DNA of 64,000 nucleotides from Boesenbergia rotunda (GCA_024364735.1 JAGFNQ010005392.1:383510-447509); one strand, 5' to 3'; shown: positions 21,689 to 33,361, numbered from the stretch's first letter. Notes: generated by a model from the letters alone, not told the origin. Made by a program: numbers and translations.

Positions 21689-23707
21689 ATCTCCTCCTTT
21701 TTGATGTTTGGCAAAATGTTTAAGTTAGGAAAAACAAATAGTATAGTATAGTAAAAGTAATTCTAAACAAACGACTGGACTTATATTGCCAAGACTCCAT
21801 CTTGGACTTATACTGCCAATGCATATGCAATGCATACATGGATCCTATCCCAAGGCATCCCACACCTAACCCTTCAAGTTAGGAATTTTCCAAAACGAGC
21901 TTTTTAAAACCTATCCCAAGGCTCCCCACACCTAACCCTCCAAGTTAGGAATTTTCCACCAAACCGGGCTTTTTAAAGCTTCTCCAAAGCTCCCCTACAC
22001 TGGACTTACAAAGGCTTTCTAAGAACCTCTCCAAGGTTCCCCTTACGCCAAGAATGGAGCAACCATGCTCCCCCTTAATCTCAGCTCCCCGTAAACCTAG
22101 GGTTTCTCGCAAAGACATGTTTGGTTTCCCAAATTAAACCCAACACTTCTCCCCCTTTGCCTAATATCAAAAAGACCCCAACAATATCTCAATTGTTGGT
22201 TCTTTTAATCCCCAATGATCCTAAACACAGTGTACTAACCCCCCCTACACTTGTTTTTCATCATTCAGACACAAGTCAGTTGCTGGATACCCACACCAGC
22301 CCTAACCAATCGACTGCCCCCAGGGCAGTCAACTGATACTCTGAAAATCAGTCTTTCTGGTCAAATTCAGAATTGCGCAAGAAATTTCACAAATCTCCAA
22401 AAATTCTCAAATTTTATGGAGAGGTTTGTGGTACCTATACCTACTTAGGAAAAATACATCCAATCATGTATCTATCATGATTCCCAAGTTTGACACAAAA
22501 CTCAAAAAAAATATTTTCTATGAAAATCAAGGCAACTAGGAGGCACCCTCCCTCTTTACCTATGTCTTCTCCCAATTTTCAATTTACCATGGTGAAGTTC
22601 TACCCAACATAGCACCATAACACCAAGTCAAGTTCTTCCCAACTCAACTTCCAGGTTCATCCCCCTTGGACACCATTAAAGGATTGCCCCCAAGCAACCT
22701 TATCCCTAGTGCCAAAAAGAACTCAACACAACCTTGAACAATCTAAGAGTTTGCAAGCACACTTGCTAGGATATACCCTATCCTATAAAAATATGATTCT
22801 ATGAAAAAAACAAATGTGCTTGACTTTTTGGTACAACTTCTAATTTCCTCAAAAGATTGGCATTTTGTATTAATTTTCAAATCCATCTATAATTCTATGT
22901 ATTTGCTAAGGCTTATCATTATAATTTGACACATGGAAATGTCCTCAATACGTTCCCCCTTTTATCTCTTAATCCTAGATACACATGACAAACTTCCATA
23001 TCCTTTCATTCACCAATGATTTTTCATTCAAAATCATCTAATGACCTTCAACACATATTAAATCATGACATAACATTACATAAGATAGCATGACACTTTT
23101 CAATCTTACAATTTCTGATCAGCCAATATGTCTTTTACTCTAACCCTTATGGACCAGTCAACTGCCGCTAAGGTAGTCGACTGCCAAAACTCACAGAATG
23201 TTTCTGGGTTGAAATCAGTCGATTGCCCCCCCCCCCAGGGCAATCGACCGATACCTGAATTACAAGTTTTCAGTCCAATTTCAGAAATGCCTAACCAATT
23301 TCACAAATCTCCAAAAAATCTAAAATTTTATGGGGAGATTTGTGAAGCTTATATCTCTTTGGAAAAAATATGTTTCCAAATAAATGTACTCCAAATCCCA
23401 AGATTGGCACGAAACTCAACTTCTCCTAAAGTGTATCATTTAAACTTCTCCCAAAAGTCCTAATTGTGGTCTTTCCTTGATATATCTTCTAATACCAGAC
23501 CATGATACATTCTTACCACTGAATTATATGGTATTTTCCTATTAAAACCTTATTTGATCCAATATAATCATGTTTTCATCTTATTCTTCATAATTCTCCT
23601 TTTAATGTGTCAATTTCCTAGGGTTAAGACTTACCCAAGTCTTCCAAACCTTTTGGCACATTCCCTAACCCACCTAGGCTTCCTAGAGACTATCTCTTGA
23701 GATCCAT
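21689..23707 (-). other. Polypurine tract and non-coding 3' interior of element C
   Basis: Starts at the LTR with plus ATCTCCTCCTTTTTGA, i.e. a purine tract on the minus strand. The rest has no gene. Three more copies of the U3 palindrome motif occur here: around 22308-22335, 23153-23185 and 23216-23250. Each is a pair of (C)AGTCGACTG-like arms around a C/G-rich loop, partly mutated. Confidence 0.75.
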
Positions 23708-25351
23708 TTACCATGGACCCCAAAGACTCCTAGAACTCCTCCTTGAGCTCTTAGTCCTAGCCACCTCCCTAGGTGACTCAATCCATACTATGCCACACTG
23801 GTGTGCCCCCGGTGATTCTTGGCCTACAAACCTAATCTTCTTAACCTTAGACACCTTGTCCTTGGTTAAGTCATTCATTTTACCTTCAAATGGTACCCCC
23901 TTGCCATTTTTAGACTTCTCCTTCTTGCCATGATTGTATGCTTCCCCAGCATACTTCTTTTTGTTGGCATTGTAGACCTTAGACTGGTATCCCAACCCCG
24001 ATCTATCATAGTTGGGTTTTACACTACCCAACACCATATCTAGACCCTTAGATCCAACCTTGAATCTTTCTAGGGTCTTTTCTAATGTATCAAGCCTTGC
24101 CCTCAAGGCTTGATTTTTCCTTTCCAAGTTTCTAACCTTAATGTCCATATGTCCACTTTGGACATTCCTAGACCTACCCACTTTTCTAGGTATATGTCTC
24201 CCCTTCTTGGGGTTAATGCCTTGATCCTTAGGTACAACGGTCTTAGGTCTATCATGATGCATGTTTTTCCTAGGGTTTTGATCTACCTTGTTAACCCTAT
24301 TCCTATCATGATATTTAAAACCATGGTTGTGCACAAGCAAACAATTTTCATTAATTCTAGCATGCATGGATGAATAATTAACTCTATTTTTATCATGCAT
24401 AGAGGAACTTGAATTTGAATTACATTTTAACTTAGGGTTAGGAATTACCTCCCTTACCCTTGTAGTTCCTCCTTGACGTGGGCTTCTTTTCTTCCTTTCC
24501 TCCTTCTCCCATCTTCTCAAGTGTCCGAATTTCTTTAACTCTCCTTTTCTTGGACACTTGGTGTGGTAGTGCCCTAGCTCTCCACATGTGAAGCATCAAA
24601 TTTTTCTTCTTTTCTCTTGGGCTTCTCCAATCCTACAACCCACATTAGATTTAAGAGAATTTGAAATGGGTTTAGATTTTACCTCCTTTTTACCTAGTGG
24701 GCACTTGTCCTTGTAGTGCCCCTTTTCATTGCATCCAAAGCATGTGATATGGTCCTTCTTCTTTGCTTTGGTGGAGGTGGAAGCTAGGTTGACTTCTTCT
24801 TCAACCTTGGATGAAGTGGATGCTTCCTCTTGATCCGGTATAGATGAGGGTCTCTCCTCCCCCTCAATTTTTGAATTTGACACCTCCCCTTCTTCTCTTG
24901 ATGAGGTGGAAGATCTCTCACTTAGTCCTTCCTCTTCACTTGATGATATGATCAATTCTTCTTTCTCTTGGTCCATTGAATTCATTTCTTTTGACTCTTC
25001 CACTATTTTGGCTGGTGTAAGATTCTCATGATATTCTTCTATCTTTTTCCACAACTCACATGCATCTTTGTACTCACCTACACCACTCAAAATATTATTA
25101 GGCAAAATATTTACTAAAATACTAATTACCTTTTCATTTGCTTTTGATTGTGCTTGTTGTTCTTGATTCCAATATCTAGGCCTAAGCTTCTTCCCGTGCT
25201 TATCCTTTGGAATCTCGAAGGGCTCTTCAAGCGCAATCCGAAGGTTCCACTCCATTCTGAACCATGTCTCCATCCTTGTCATCCAATACTCAAAGTCTTC
25301 ATGATCGTAGGATGATGGAGTGTAGATGTCATCCCCCAATTTGTCTTCCAT
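23708..25351 (-). pseudogene. Element C gag, SIRE-like, one internal stop
   Basis: A single frame with one TGA at 24596-24598. The N-terminal part (residues 1-110) resembles the copia gag domain: ...DFEYWMTRMETWFR, later ILPNNILSGVGEYKDACELW. Acidic serine-rich linker next. First knuckle CFGCNEKGHYKDKCP, then (just after the stop) a second, CFTCGELGHYHTKCP. A coiled-coil stretch VRNLERKNQALRARLDTL and the motif LDMVLGSV...SGLGYQ follow, which is also seen in the SIRE-2 gag (LDMILNAQ...IGIGY). It would package RNA; no protease follows, so it would not be processed without help. The stop may be recent. Confidence 0.82.
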
Positions 25352-25410
25352 TATTCTTCCCTCTAGCTTTTGCTCTTCTTGGTGGTTATTCCAATCATGA
25401 GCGGTCCTAG

Positions 25411-25422
25411 CTCTAATACCAC
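25411..25422 (-). promoter_or_regulatory. Primer binding site of element C
   Basis: Minus strand TGGTATTAGAGC, one mismatch to initiator-Met tRNA complement, next to the LTR at 25424. Confidence 0.85.
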
Positions 25423-25423
25423 T

Positions 25424-26383
25424 TGTTAGATCGATCCGGTTGCTAGAGGGGGTGAATAGTAATTTTTTGAACTCTTTCTTCCTACACGGTTAGTTGCGCA
25501 AGCAGAATATACAATAAAACAAAAACTAACAATGTAAACAATGCTAACTAGGAAGATTTACTTGGTATCCACCCCTAAAGGTGACTAATCCAAGACTCCT
25601 TCGGTGGATCACTCCCCGGATAACCTCCGGCTAGCCCTTGTCGCTCCTTTTGGGTGGAGAAATCTCGCCACAATACCTCGACAACACCTGAGCACCAAAG
25701 GCTACTAATCTACTCTACCCAAGCAGATTTCGCCAAAAGTCTCAGCCCAAATCGAGTTCTCTTTAAATAGAACTCAAGCTGGAAACCCTCGCTGGCAGTC
25801 GACTGCTCCCAGGGAAGTCGACTGCCCCCACTCAGATTCGACCGTTGACACCCCCAACATTTGAATTCTGCCAGCTCACAAGCCGCTATAAGTTGACTGC
25901 TCCCAGGGCAGTCGACTGGTCCCTTACTAAGCCTAGGGTTATACTCCCCGAATACATTTCACTCCGCACTCGAACCCTCCCAGCTTAGTTCCCGAGTACA
26001 ACGACTCACACTAGGACCCTCACAACCAGGTCGACTCTTCACCAGCAGCCTCGACTGTTTCCTTCACGCCCTCTTCATCTTCGGCCCTAGTCCCTCGGAT
26101 GCGCAGCAAGCCTCCAGCTTGCCTCCATGTCATCCTTCACGTACGCCTCGAAGTCTGCATCCCTCAGCTCATCGTCCCTGCTATCCACGGTCCCTCGGAT
26201 GTGCACGCAAGTCTCCAGCTTGCCTCCATGCCATCCTTCACCTGAAGACATCAACTAAGTCCTTGTGTACCTATACACCTGCACACTCATGTACACATAT
26301 TAGTCCAACAACAAACCCTAACTTAAACCCTTTGCCCAAATATCAAAACACATGGTCACTCCAAACCATAGATTGCCTCAATA
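25424..26383 (-). repeat. 5' LTR of element C
   Basis: 960 bases. Outer end reads CAATA instead of CAACA. Same TATA word, hairpin repeats (about 26105-26230) and partly mutated CAGTCGACTG palindromes (25795-25920). Confidence 0.9.
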
Positions 26384-26388
26384 ATTGG
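26384..26388. other. Target site duplication of element C, right copy
   Basis: ATTGG, identical to 20722-20726. Confidence 0.9.
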
Positions 26389-26650
26389 GAGCCATCTGGT
26401 GAAGAGGGATACCAAAATAGGTAGCTATGTTCGTGAACAATGGGGGGATAGGGAAACGGAGCCCTAACTCCATCTGCCATAAAAAGAAGGTCAACATGCC
26501 TACAGGGGGCTCCACGGGCGTCTGACCCACTTTGGGGATGACCACTGCCATCTCGGCCGAGATGCCGTAGGCCTCGATAGCCGTCTGCAAGGCCTCTAGC
26601 CTCACTCTCGAGGAGGCGGACTCATACCATTCTACGCGATAACCTTCCAT
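26389..26650 (-). pseudogene. Tat antisense ORF, N-terminal part
   Basis: Begins MEGYRVEWYESASS at 26650 and runs to LHQMAPN, where element C is inserted. MLTFFLWQMELGLRFPIPP is the conserved start of the 'gypsy type transposon' domain (PF04195 by memory). Translation continues in frame at 20721. Confidence 0.65.
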
Positions 26651-27214
26651 GATCGCTAAGAAAGAAGAAAAAAGGGAGACAAACTACTCACGCACAAAGG
26701 AAGCTTTACAAGAGAAGAAGATGAAGTGCACCCAGCCCCCGAGTCGGAAGTGGGCCTAACGTCTGCATCTTCCCCTCTTATACCCAGGCGGCCTCCTGCC
26801 TAGGTGCAATGGGGAAGAGACACGCAGAAAGTGAGAAACCGCCACACCCAGGCAGTTGCGAGCCAGCCATGATGGCGTACGTCCGTAAGTACTCATGGAG
26901 ATGGTCGTTGGACCACGTGGCAATAAGGCATTCGCGAGAGTACCTTGTCGCCCTAACAAAAGGGTCATGCACCATTATAACGAGGAGACAGACGTCATTA
27001 TAATACTTTGAGAGTCGGAGTAGCCCTTTCAAAAAGGATGAAACCAAAATGGGGGATTTCTCGGAACTCGGAATGAAGATTATAACCCAAGGGCCTCGGA
27101 TAACTACTACAAGAGTAAGGAAGACAAATGCCTACGAGAGCTTAGCTTCTTCATCTTTACACTAGTCCGATCAGTCAGCCACACTTCCTTCTATTAGACT
27201 TTGAGGGGGAGACT
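26651..27214 (+). other. Non-coding Tat 3' interior ending in a polypurine tract
   Basis: No credible gene. It would contain the promoter of the antisense ORF. TTTGAGGGGGAGACTTG at about 27200-27216 is the polypurine tract in front of the 3' LTR. Confidence 0.65.
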
Positions 27215-27946
27215 TGTGATAGGGTTGAATAGCTCGGGGCAAGCCCGGGGATGAAGAAGTTGCATGGCGTGGCACATCGGATCGAAGCGACTCGGGCCTC
27301 GGGAACCCCGCCCCCCTTCGGGGGGCACGCCTGGGAGGGTCAGCTAGAAGACTCCCCGGGATCCCCGAGCTGTTGGGCCCCAAGAGCACCTTGGGACTTG
27401 CATCACGCGCGCTCAACTGGGCGAAAGACCCTAAGATCACCTCGGGAGGCAGAGCCCCAATGACGACCGACCACAAGTACTAACCCCCCCCCCCCCTCCT
27501 TGTTTACGGATAAGTATCCCCATTATAAGGAGTCATCTTGACCCTTAAATATCGCAACGGGTCGAGACGTAACAACAACACAGACTATTTCAAAAGCTAT
27601 CCAGTAATCGCTGAAAGAGGGGGACAACATGTCTCAAATCACGGAGACGTGGCATAGATTGAGGGAGCACACCTAGTCTACCTCCAGCGGTATAAAAGGT
27701 AGTTCGGCCCCTCCAGTAAGGGGGTTATGCACTGTCCTTACTTTATACTTTTCTCCTTCCCCATTGCCTTCATTCTCCATCAAGATCCTGACTTGAGCAT
27801 CGGAGTGGACTCCGCCGGACAACATCCGGCGTGTCCCCTAATGCTCGTGTTAATCTCGCAGGTAGAAGAGTTCCTCCCCTCCACAGGGGCTTCTACGTTG
27901 GCAGAACCTCGGTGACTGACCATCGACGACGATTCCTTCCAGAACA
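27215..27946 (+). repeat. 3' LTR of Tat element
   Basis: About 730 bases, TGTGATAGG to AGAACA, GC-rich, with TATA box TATAAAAGG at 27691-27699. The exact right end (27946 or a few bases further) is uncertain. Confidence 0.7.
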
Positions 27947-29021
27947 GGGAGCATGTTACTTAGTGTAAATATTTTTCAAAAATTCTCCTCTTAGAAAACT
28001 CTTTCAAAAGTCATTCTACTTAGGATTTTTTTATTTATAAAAAAAATTTTCCTTTACTTAAGAAATTTTATTCGTCTTTATCTTGAGGATTAAAAATAAG
28101 TAGTTAAAAGTTGTGAACTTACACTTATTGAACCATGCTTAGACTTGAAATATTAAATGCTTTAACCTCTTTTTTGCTTATCATGTCTGGACTCAATAAG
28201 AATATCAACTTGGTTTAAATTCTAGTCTTTAGCATTAATTTTGCATTCTTGCTTAATTATTTTTTATTTAATTATCATTTTCTTTCCAATAAATTAACAT
28301 TTCATTTTTTTACTTTTTCAAAATTTACTTATAGTTTTGCAAAACTCATAGGCTATGATACTCAGTTATTTTCCCTCTCCTTAATCAAATTTCTTTTTCA
28401 AAAAGGGAGAGAGTAGAGAAAATTAAATATTCTTTCAAAGAATATTTGTTGCAAATATTCTTTCACTTGAAACTTAGAATTTCTTTTGCTCAGAAGTTTT
28501 TCAAACACTTTTTTAAAAATTATACTTAGTTTTTTTCAAAGTAGAAATTGCATGTTTTCAAAAGCTTCAGGGGAGAATTTCATATTAAGGGGGAGCTTCA
28601 TGCATTTTCAAAATACTTAAAACAAAAATTTTCAAAATTTCCAATCAAAGTAATTTTCAAAAGTTGTGTAACATGTTTAAAATTGATGTTTCAAACCTAT
28701 TTTTAGAAAAGTTGTGAAATACTTTACTTAAAATTATTTTAGAAAAACTCAAAAATCTCTCTTAGAAATTTTTGTTCACCCATGAATCTTTTTGATATAT
28801 GTCAAAGGGGGAGGAAAAGATCAAAGTTAAGTGTTTCATAAATTATTCAGAGGGACTATGAGAAATAAAGAGGAAACTTTATGTTATTCAAATTTGCATT
28901 GGTTTTAAACTTTAATTTGTTCAATACTGCAATACTTAATTGATTTTCAACTTTCTTTCTTAACTGTTATAGTTTTTACTTAACTTTAAATTGTATTGCC
29001 ATAAATTAAAAAGGGAGAAAT
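27947..29021 (+). other. SIRE-0: non-coding 3' interior and polypurine tract
   Basis: AT-rich, gene-free, with many 'ttttcaaaa' words as in the same region of element B. The last bases, AAAAAGGGAGAAAT (about 29008-29021), form the SIRE-type polypurine tract on the plus strand. The rest of the element to the left is outside the window. Confidence 0.65.
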
Positions 29022-29418
29022 TGTTGGTGCCGGAAGCACCATATCAAACCATGTTTTGATATTGGAAAAGGGTTCAAAGTTAAGTATTATTGTGATCTGA
29101 TGAAGTTGTTGAGATTGCAAGAAAGTCCTAGGTAAGTTAGGCAAGAAGTATTGACCAGCAGGGTTGAGCACGAAGTCATGGTCAGGGATCAAGCAATGAA
29201 GACTTGGCGAGTGAAGCCGAGCTTGAAGACTTGGTCTAGGGGACCGAGTAAAAGACTTTGCCGAGCGGGGATAACGGACAGGAGTCGAGATGAGTCGAGG
29301 TCTAACGTCATCGAGTTTCGGGTTCTCAGAGACCGAGCAAAAGTCCAATCGGAGATTCTAGTAAACTCTCCTGAGAGGAGTAGGTGAGGGCGCGTTCCCG
29401 GTGAGGGAATAGTGTTGG
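29022..29418 (+). repeat. SIRE-0 3' LTR, first part
   Basis: Starts TGTTGGTGCCGG after the polypurine tract. It is cut at about 29418 by the LTR of element D; the border is inferred from the TGATGA start and could be off by tens of bases. Confidence 0.5.
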
Positions 29419-30114
29419 TGATGAAAGCCAAGGAGGGGTTTCAAGCTTACAATACAAAGCTGAGGATGAAGAGGCATTGAAGGGAATTGGAGGACCCATG
29501 ACAAGGTCCAAGTCTAAAAAAATGAAGCAATCCTTGGAAGGCTTAATAATGGAGCTCAAGGAAAAGGAGGATCAATGCACAATGGAGGCAACAACTAAGT
29601 GGATCACATTTCTTCAACTAAAATGAAATTGAGCCAAAATGAGGATCATTTTCGTATGTATGTTTGGGGGATTTTTCTATAGTAACTTTTGAAGTCCTTT
29701 AGTGGGTTTTAATGCCTTTTTGAGAGTTCCTGTGCTATTATTAGGGATCAGTGGTTGCATTAGTGAAAAATAAATGTCATGCATTCATGCATGCATGATA
29801 ATGGTGCATAATTAGTACTTAGTGGGAAGTATAGTAGAGGTTGATGTTTCAATTTCCACTAAGTCTATATATAGGAAAACTCATGTATGGCTATGGAGTT
29901 TTTTTTTGGATTGGAATGAAATCTGAGTTTTCTCTATTGTGAGAGCTTCCTTCGAGTTCTTAGGCTAAGAACTAAATCTGATCTTATCAAGGCAACTTGT
30001 GGCGATCAAAACACCCATGACTTATCACTCACCTTCTTATCTTTCTTGAGTGTGGCGTCACTATCCTTCCCCAAACTGAAATTAAAGGCGATTCAATTCA
30101 AGGCGATCATATCA
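29419..30114 (+). repeat. 5' LTR of element D
   Basis: About 700 bases, TGATGAAAGCC to ATATCA, with a TATA-like CTATATATAGG near 29866. The end is fixed by the primer site; the start is tentative. Confidence 0.55.
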
Positions 30115-30116
30115 TT

Positions 30117-30128
30117 TGGTATCAGAGC
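30117..30128 (+). promoter_or_regulatory. Primer binding site of element D
   Basis: TGGTATCAGAGC, initiator-Met tRNA, two bases after the LTR. Confidence 0.92.
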
Positions 30129-30704
30129 CTAGTTCCTTGAATTTCAGGTTTGTGTTTTGTTTGTCAATTCAAAAAAAAATTCTTTTTGTTCTTGTTCATC
30201 TTCGTTGATCTCTCATCCATAGTATTCCATTGGTATCTTTTCATTTTCCATCTCTATTTGTCGCCAATTTCTGTTCTCTATTTGGGTCCTAAACTTAAAA
30301 AAAAAAGCTGCTACTAAAGTCATTGTGTTTCTAGTTGAAAAAAAAGAAAAGAAAAAAAATTTGGAAAAAAAATTCTAGGCAACACCAAAGAAAAAAAACA
30401 AAAAAAAAGATTTGTGAATTAAAAGGACTCAATATTCCTCTCATTGCTCTTGATCGTTATTGAATTTCTTGTTCTATCCATTTATTTCTCTTATTCTACT
30501 CATATTTTCTTGTTGGTTTCTTGCTCACTCGATTGTCTACTTGCTGTCTTGAAAATCAAATCATTGATAAGGTTCTTTTCTTAAGCGCTTATAAAGGAAG
30601 CTGAGTGGCTAAATTTGAGTTCAAACACGTGAGTAGAGTGGTGAGGTACTTTTAACATTTCTTTTGAAATTGTCCTTGTCATCTTCTTTTTGTTGCAAGC
30701 ATGA
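30129..30704 (+). other. Untranslated leader of element D
   Basis: A/T-homopolymer-rich, no gene seen. Confidence 0.6.
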
Positions 30705-31064
30705 ATGGGGAAAGAACACCTAATTCCCCTAGGCTCTCCTACTAGGCTTCAAATGGAGGCACTTACTCAACACTTTGAGAGGATGCTTCAAAGACAACTT
30801 GAAGGATTACACGAAAGGATGGACCGACTTGAAGGAGGAAGAGTTTCCAACCATGGGGGCAATTCTAATCACAAAGAAGCTCATCAAGCAAGTGACCTAT
30901 TCTACAGTTCTCCAAGAGAAGGAAGGAGGCGTGACGGGGGAAGAAGACGTGAAAGAGGAGGAAGAGACCAAAGACGTGAAGATGATCTAAGAGGTGTGAA
31001 AGTCAAGGTACTTCCTTCCAAGGGAGGAATAACCCCAAAATATATCTTGAGTGGGAGATGAAAA
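30705..31064 (+). pseudogene. Element D gag, N-terminal part
   Basis: Starts MGKEHLIPLGSPTRLQMEAL. A short helix with HFERMLQRQLEGLHERMDRLE is followed by an Arg/Gly/Glu-rich linker. It breaks where element E is inserted; the capsid domain continues at 33714. Confidence 0.75.
31060..31064. other. Target site duplication of element E, left copy
   Basis: GAAAA, identical to 33709-33713. Confidence 0.85.
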
Positions 31065-31263
31065 TGTTAGGGCCAAAAGGAAATAGGATATCTCCACAAT
31101 GGCATGATATTGTCCATTTTGGGCCTAAGCCCTCATAGTTTTTGCTCTTGGGCTCACCCCAAAAGGTCTCATGCCAATGGAGATATCATTATTCCTTATA
31201 AGCCTATGATCTTTTCCCATGTGTTTAGATGTGGGACTATATTTGCAACTTGCAACCCCAACA
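31065..31263 (-). repeat. 3' LTR of TRIM element E
   Basis: TGTTAGGGCC to CCCAACA, about 95% like 33510-33708 by eye. Confidence 0.9.
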
Positions 31264-31388
31264 ATCCCCCCCCCCCTCAAACAAAGGACCACATGCCCCC
31301 CACAAGTGGAAACCCTTTCCGTTTTGATGTCTGATCCTCAACCTATCAGGACTTTTTGTCCCTTGGTCCACCCGACCTACTAGGACTT

Positions 31389-33361
31389 TGTTGGGTTCTC
31401 CCGGCACAAAATCATAAAAACGCAGCGGAAACAAGAACCCACGAGTGATCCATGCGAAAGAAAAACTCGTACAAAGTTGATCTAGATCTACTTCTAAAGA
31501 AGATATACCTTTGGAGCGTGCCCTTTGCTTATCCCGCTTGTCCAAGGTGCGCCGGATCTCTTGCACATTCAAGTGTCCGTGCCTCTATTTGTATCCACAT
31601 GGACACAATCTCTCAACTTCGGGAGAGCTACCTTAGTTGTGCTAGCAACTTGAGGTAGCTCGTAGAACACCAAGAACCCTACAATAGGGTTTTGGCCAAA
31701 AGAGGAAGATGAGGGAGGGAAGAAGAAAGGGAAGAAGGAGTGGAGAAGAAGACCTCATCCAAAGTCACACGACCCTCTTTTATACTCATCCCATGAATAT
31801 GAAGAGGTTTGTGTCTCTTTGGCTTCCCAATAAAGAGCATATATTTTCATGTGGCTCTTTATCATTTCCCATGCAAGAAAAGAATCTTTTCTTTTCCCTT
31901 CATTAAACACTTTAATGAATATCCATTTAATCTCGACCGGGCCACTCAGGCTTTCGACCAGTCTCCCGACCAAGTCTGCCGAGTGCCGAGCTCCCGACCC
32001 AGTCTGCCGAGCTCCGACCCAGTCTGTCGAGCTCCGACTCAGTCTGCCGAGTGCCGACCTAGTCTGCTGAGCTCCGACTCAGTCTGCCGAGTGCCGACCC
32101 AGTCTGCCGAGTGTCGACTCAGTCTGCCGAGTGCCGACTCAGTCTGCCGAGTGCCGACTCAGTCTGCCGAGCAGATCTCCCGATTTGACTTCCCGAGTTC
32201 TCAACTCGGGCTCGGACCTCCCGAGTTCCCAACTCAGGCTCGGACTTCCCAAGTTCCTAACTCGGGCTCAGACTTCCCGAGTTCCCAACTCGGGCTCGGA
32301 CTTCCCGAGTTCCCAACTCGGGCTCCCTAACTGACCTCCCGAGTTCCCACTCGGGCTCAGGTCTCCCGAGTTCCCAACTCGGGCTCCCGAAGCATCATGT
32401 CCTTAGTGTGTGACCCAATAGGTTCTTGCGACGTTGGCAATGCGCCTAAACCCTTTAGACACATAAGCAATGAGCGACATCTAGCAATGCATCAATGCTA
32501 CCCAAGTAACAAGAAAAGTCGAGATCCGACTAAACCTCCGTGACTATGATAATGTATGACCTTGTCCTTCTATCCTTGATATCTAGATTGACCAATGAGA
32601 CATAGACCGTGTCATCCTCAATCAATCTTGTATTTCTTGATCCCTGAGTAGACTCACTCAAACAAATGAGCTCAATATCTCATACTGACTTATTTGAGCA
32701 TGGCCATACGTTTCAGTAGTCCTACTCGATCAAGGGACCCACAGATATCACTCCCGTCATATGGGAGGGATAGATCTCATCTACATCACTCACATCCCTT
32801 CGCATAATTTATTACATACCCAGTGATCGCCTTTATAGTCCACCCTGTTACGGGTGACGTTTGACGATACCAAAGTACATAACTCCTTATGTAGGGAACC
32901 GTAGTGACTTCAGGTCTAAGGACTATTCATACCAATAGTCACATGAGAAAGTCTATGACACTCATATGACAATCTATGAAACATTCTCATGGCGGGTCAT
33001 TCAGTACACATTCTCCAATGTATACCCATGTGTCAACTTGATATCACATATCCATGACTTATGAGCTCAAGTCATTAGTTGACCTACATGCTAGTCTCCA
33101 TACATTAATATTATCCCTGAATATTAATGCTTGACTAGGAATAATTTAGTATAGTGTTCTCTACATTATCTCACTATCGATTCAACCAATCGATATAATG
33201 TAGATATGAATCTACTACACATGGACATTATTATACTTAGTTATTCGACACAGAATACAAAGTAAGTATAATAACCAAACATGACTTTATTAATGATAGA
33301 ATATGATACAAAATGTCCCTAGTCAATCATCACATAATTGACTCTAGGGCTCCTACTAACA
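31389..33361 (-). mobile_element. Solo LTR, Angela-like, inserted in element E
   Basis: 1973 bases, TGTTGGG to CTAACA, flanked by GACTT on both sides (31384-31388 and 33362-33366). There is no primer site or polypurine tract inside, so it is one LTR left after recombination. A TATA-like box on the minus strand (about 31778-31790) suggests minus orientation. Angela type is inferred from the TGTTAG start on the minus strand, the length and the general layout. An array of hairpins is present (31950-32400). Confidence 0.8.
31950..32400. repeat. Minisatellite and hairpin array in the solo LTR
   Basis: First about ten units of roughly 20 bases (CAGTCTGCCGAG...), then about eight hairpins with CCCGAGTT/AACTCGGG-type arms around CCC, e.g. 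32304-32311 with 32315-32322. The 173-codon open frame through it is a by-product of the repeat. Confidence 0.85.

Larger units (their letters stand above)
20727..26383 (-). mobile_element. Element C: gag-only SIRE-related LTR retrotransposon
   Basis: LTRs 20727-21688 and 25424-26383 (TGTTAGATCGAT...; about 960 bases each), ATTGG target duplication, Met-tRNA primer site (one mismatch) at 25411-25422, and polypurine tract at 21689-21704, all giving minus orientation. The interior of 3.7 kb has a complete SIRE-like gag frame (23708-25351, one stop) and nothing of pol. It is inserted in the Tat antisense ORF. Confidence 0.9.
19496..27946 (+). mobile_element. Tat-type Gypsy element, 3' end with antisense ORF
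   Basis: The 3' LTR (27215-27946) is plus-oriented (polypurine tract before it, TATA box on the plus strand). The only ORF left of it runs on the minus strand and encodes the plant 'putative gypsy type transposon' domain. Antisense ORFs with this domain between pol and the 3' LTR are known from the Tat lineage. Gag-pol lies to the left, beyond the Angela insertion, outside the window. Element C interrupts the antisense ORF. Confidence 0.7.

Noticed and set aside
26756..27476. Several short ORFs near the Tat 3' end
   Set aside because: GC-rich non-coding and LTR sequence; overlapping frames on both strands, no domain.
27215..27946. 5' LTR of a minus-strand element driving the ORF at 19496-26650
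   Set aside because: Purine tract and TATA box show plus orientation; an antisense ORF upstream of a 3' LTR explains all parts.
31809..32330. Open frame of 173 codons (+)
   Set aside because: It runs through the hairpin minisatellite of a solo LTR; Ser/Pro/Cys-rich repeats follow from the DNA repeat, no start context or domain.
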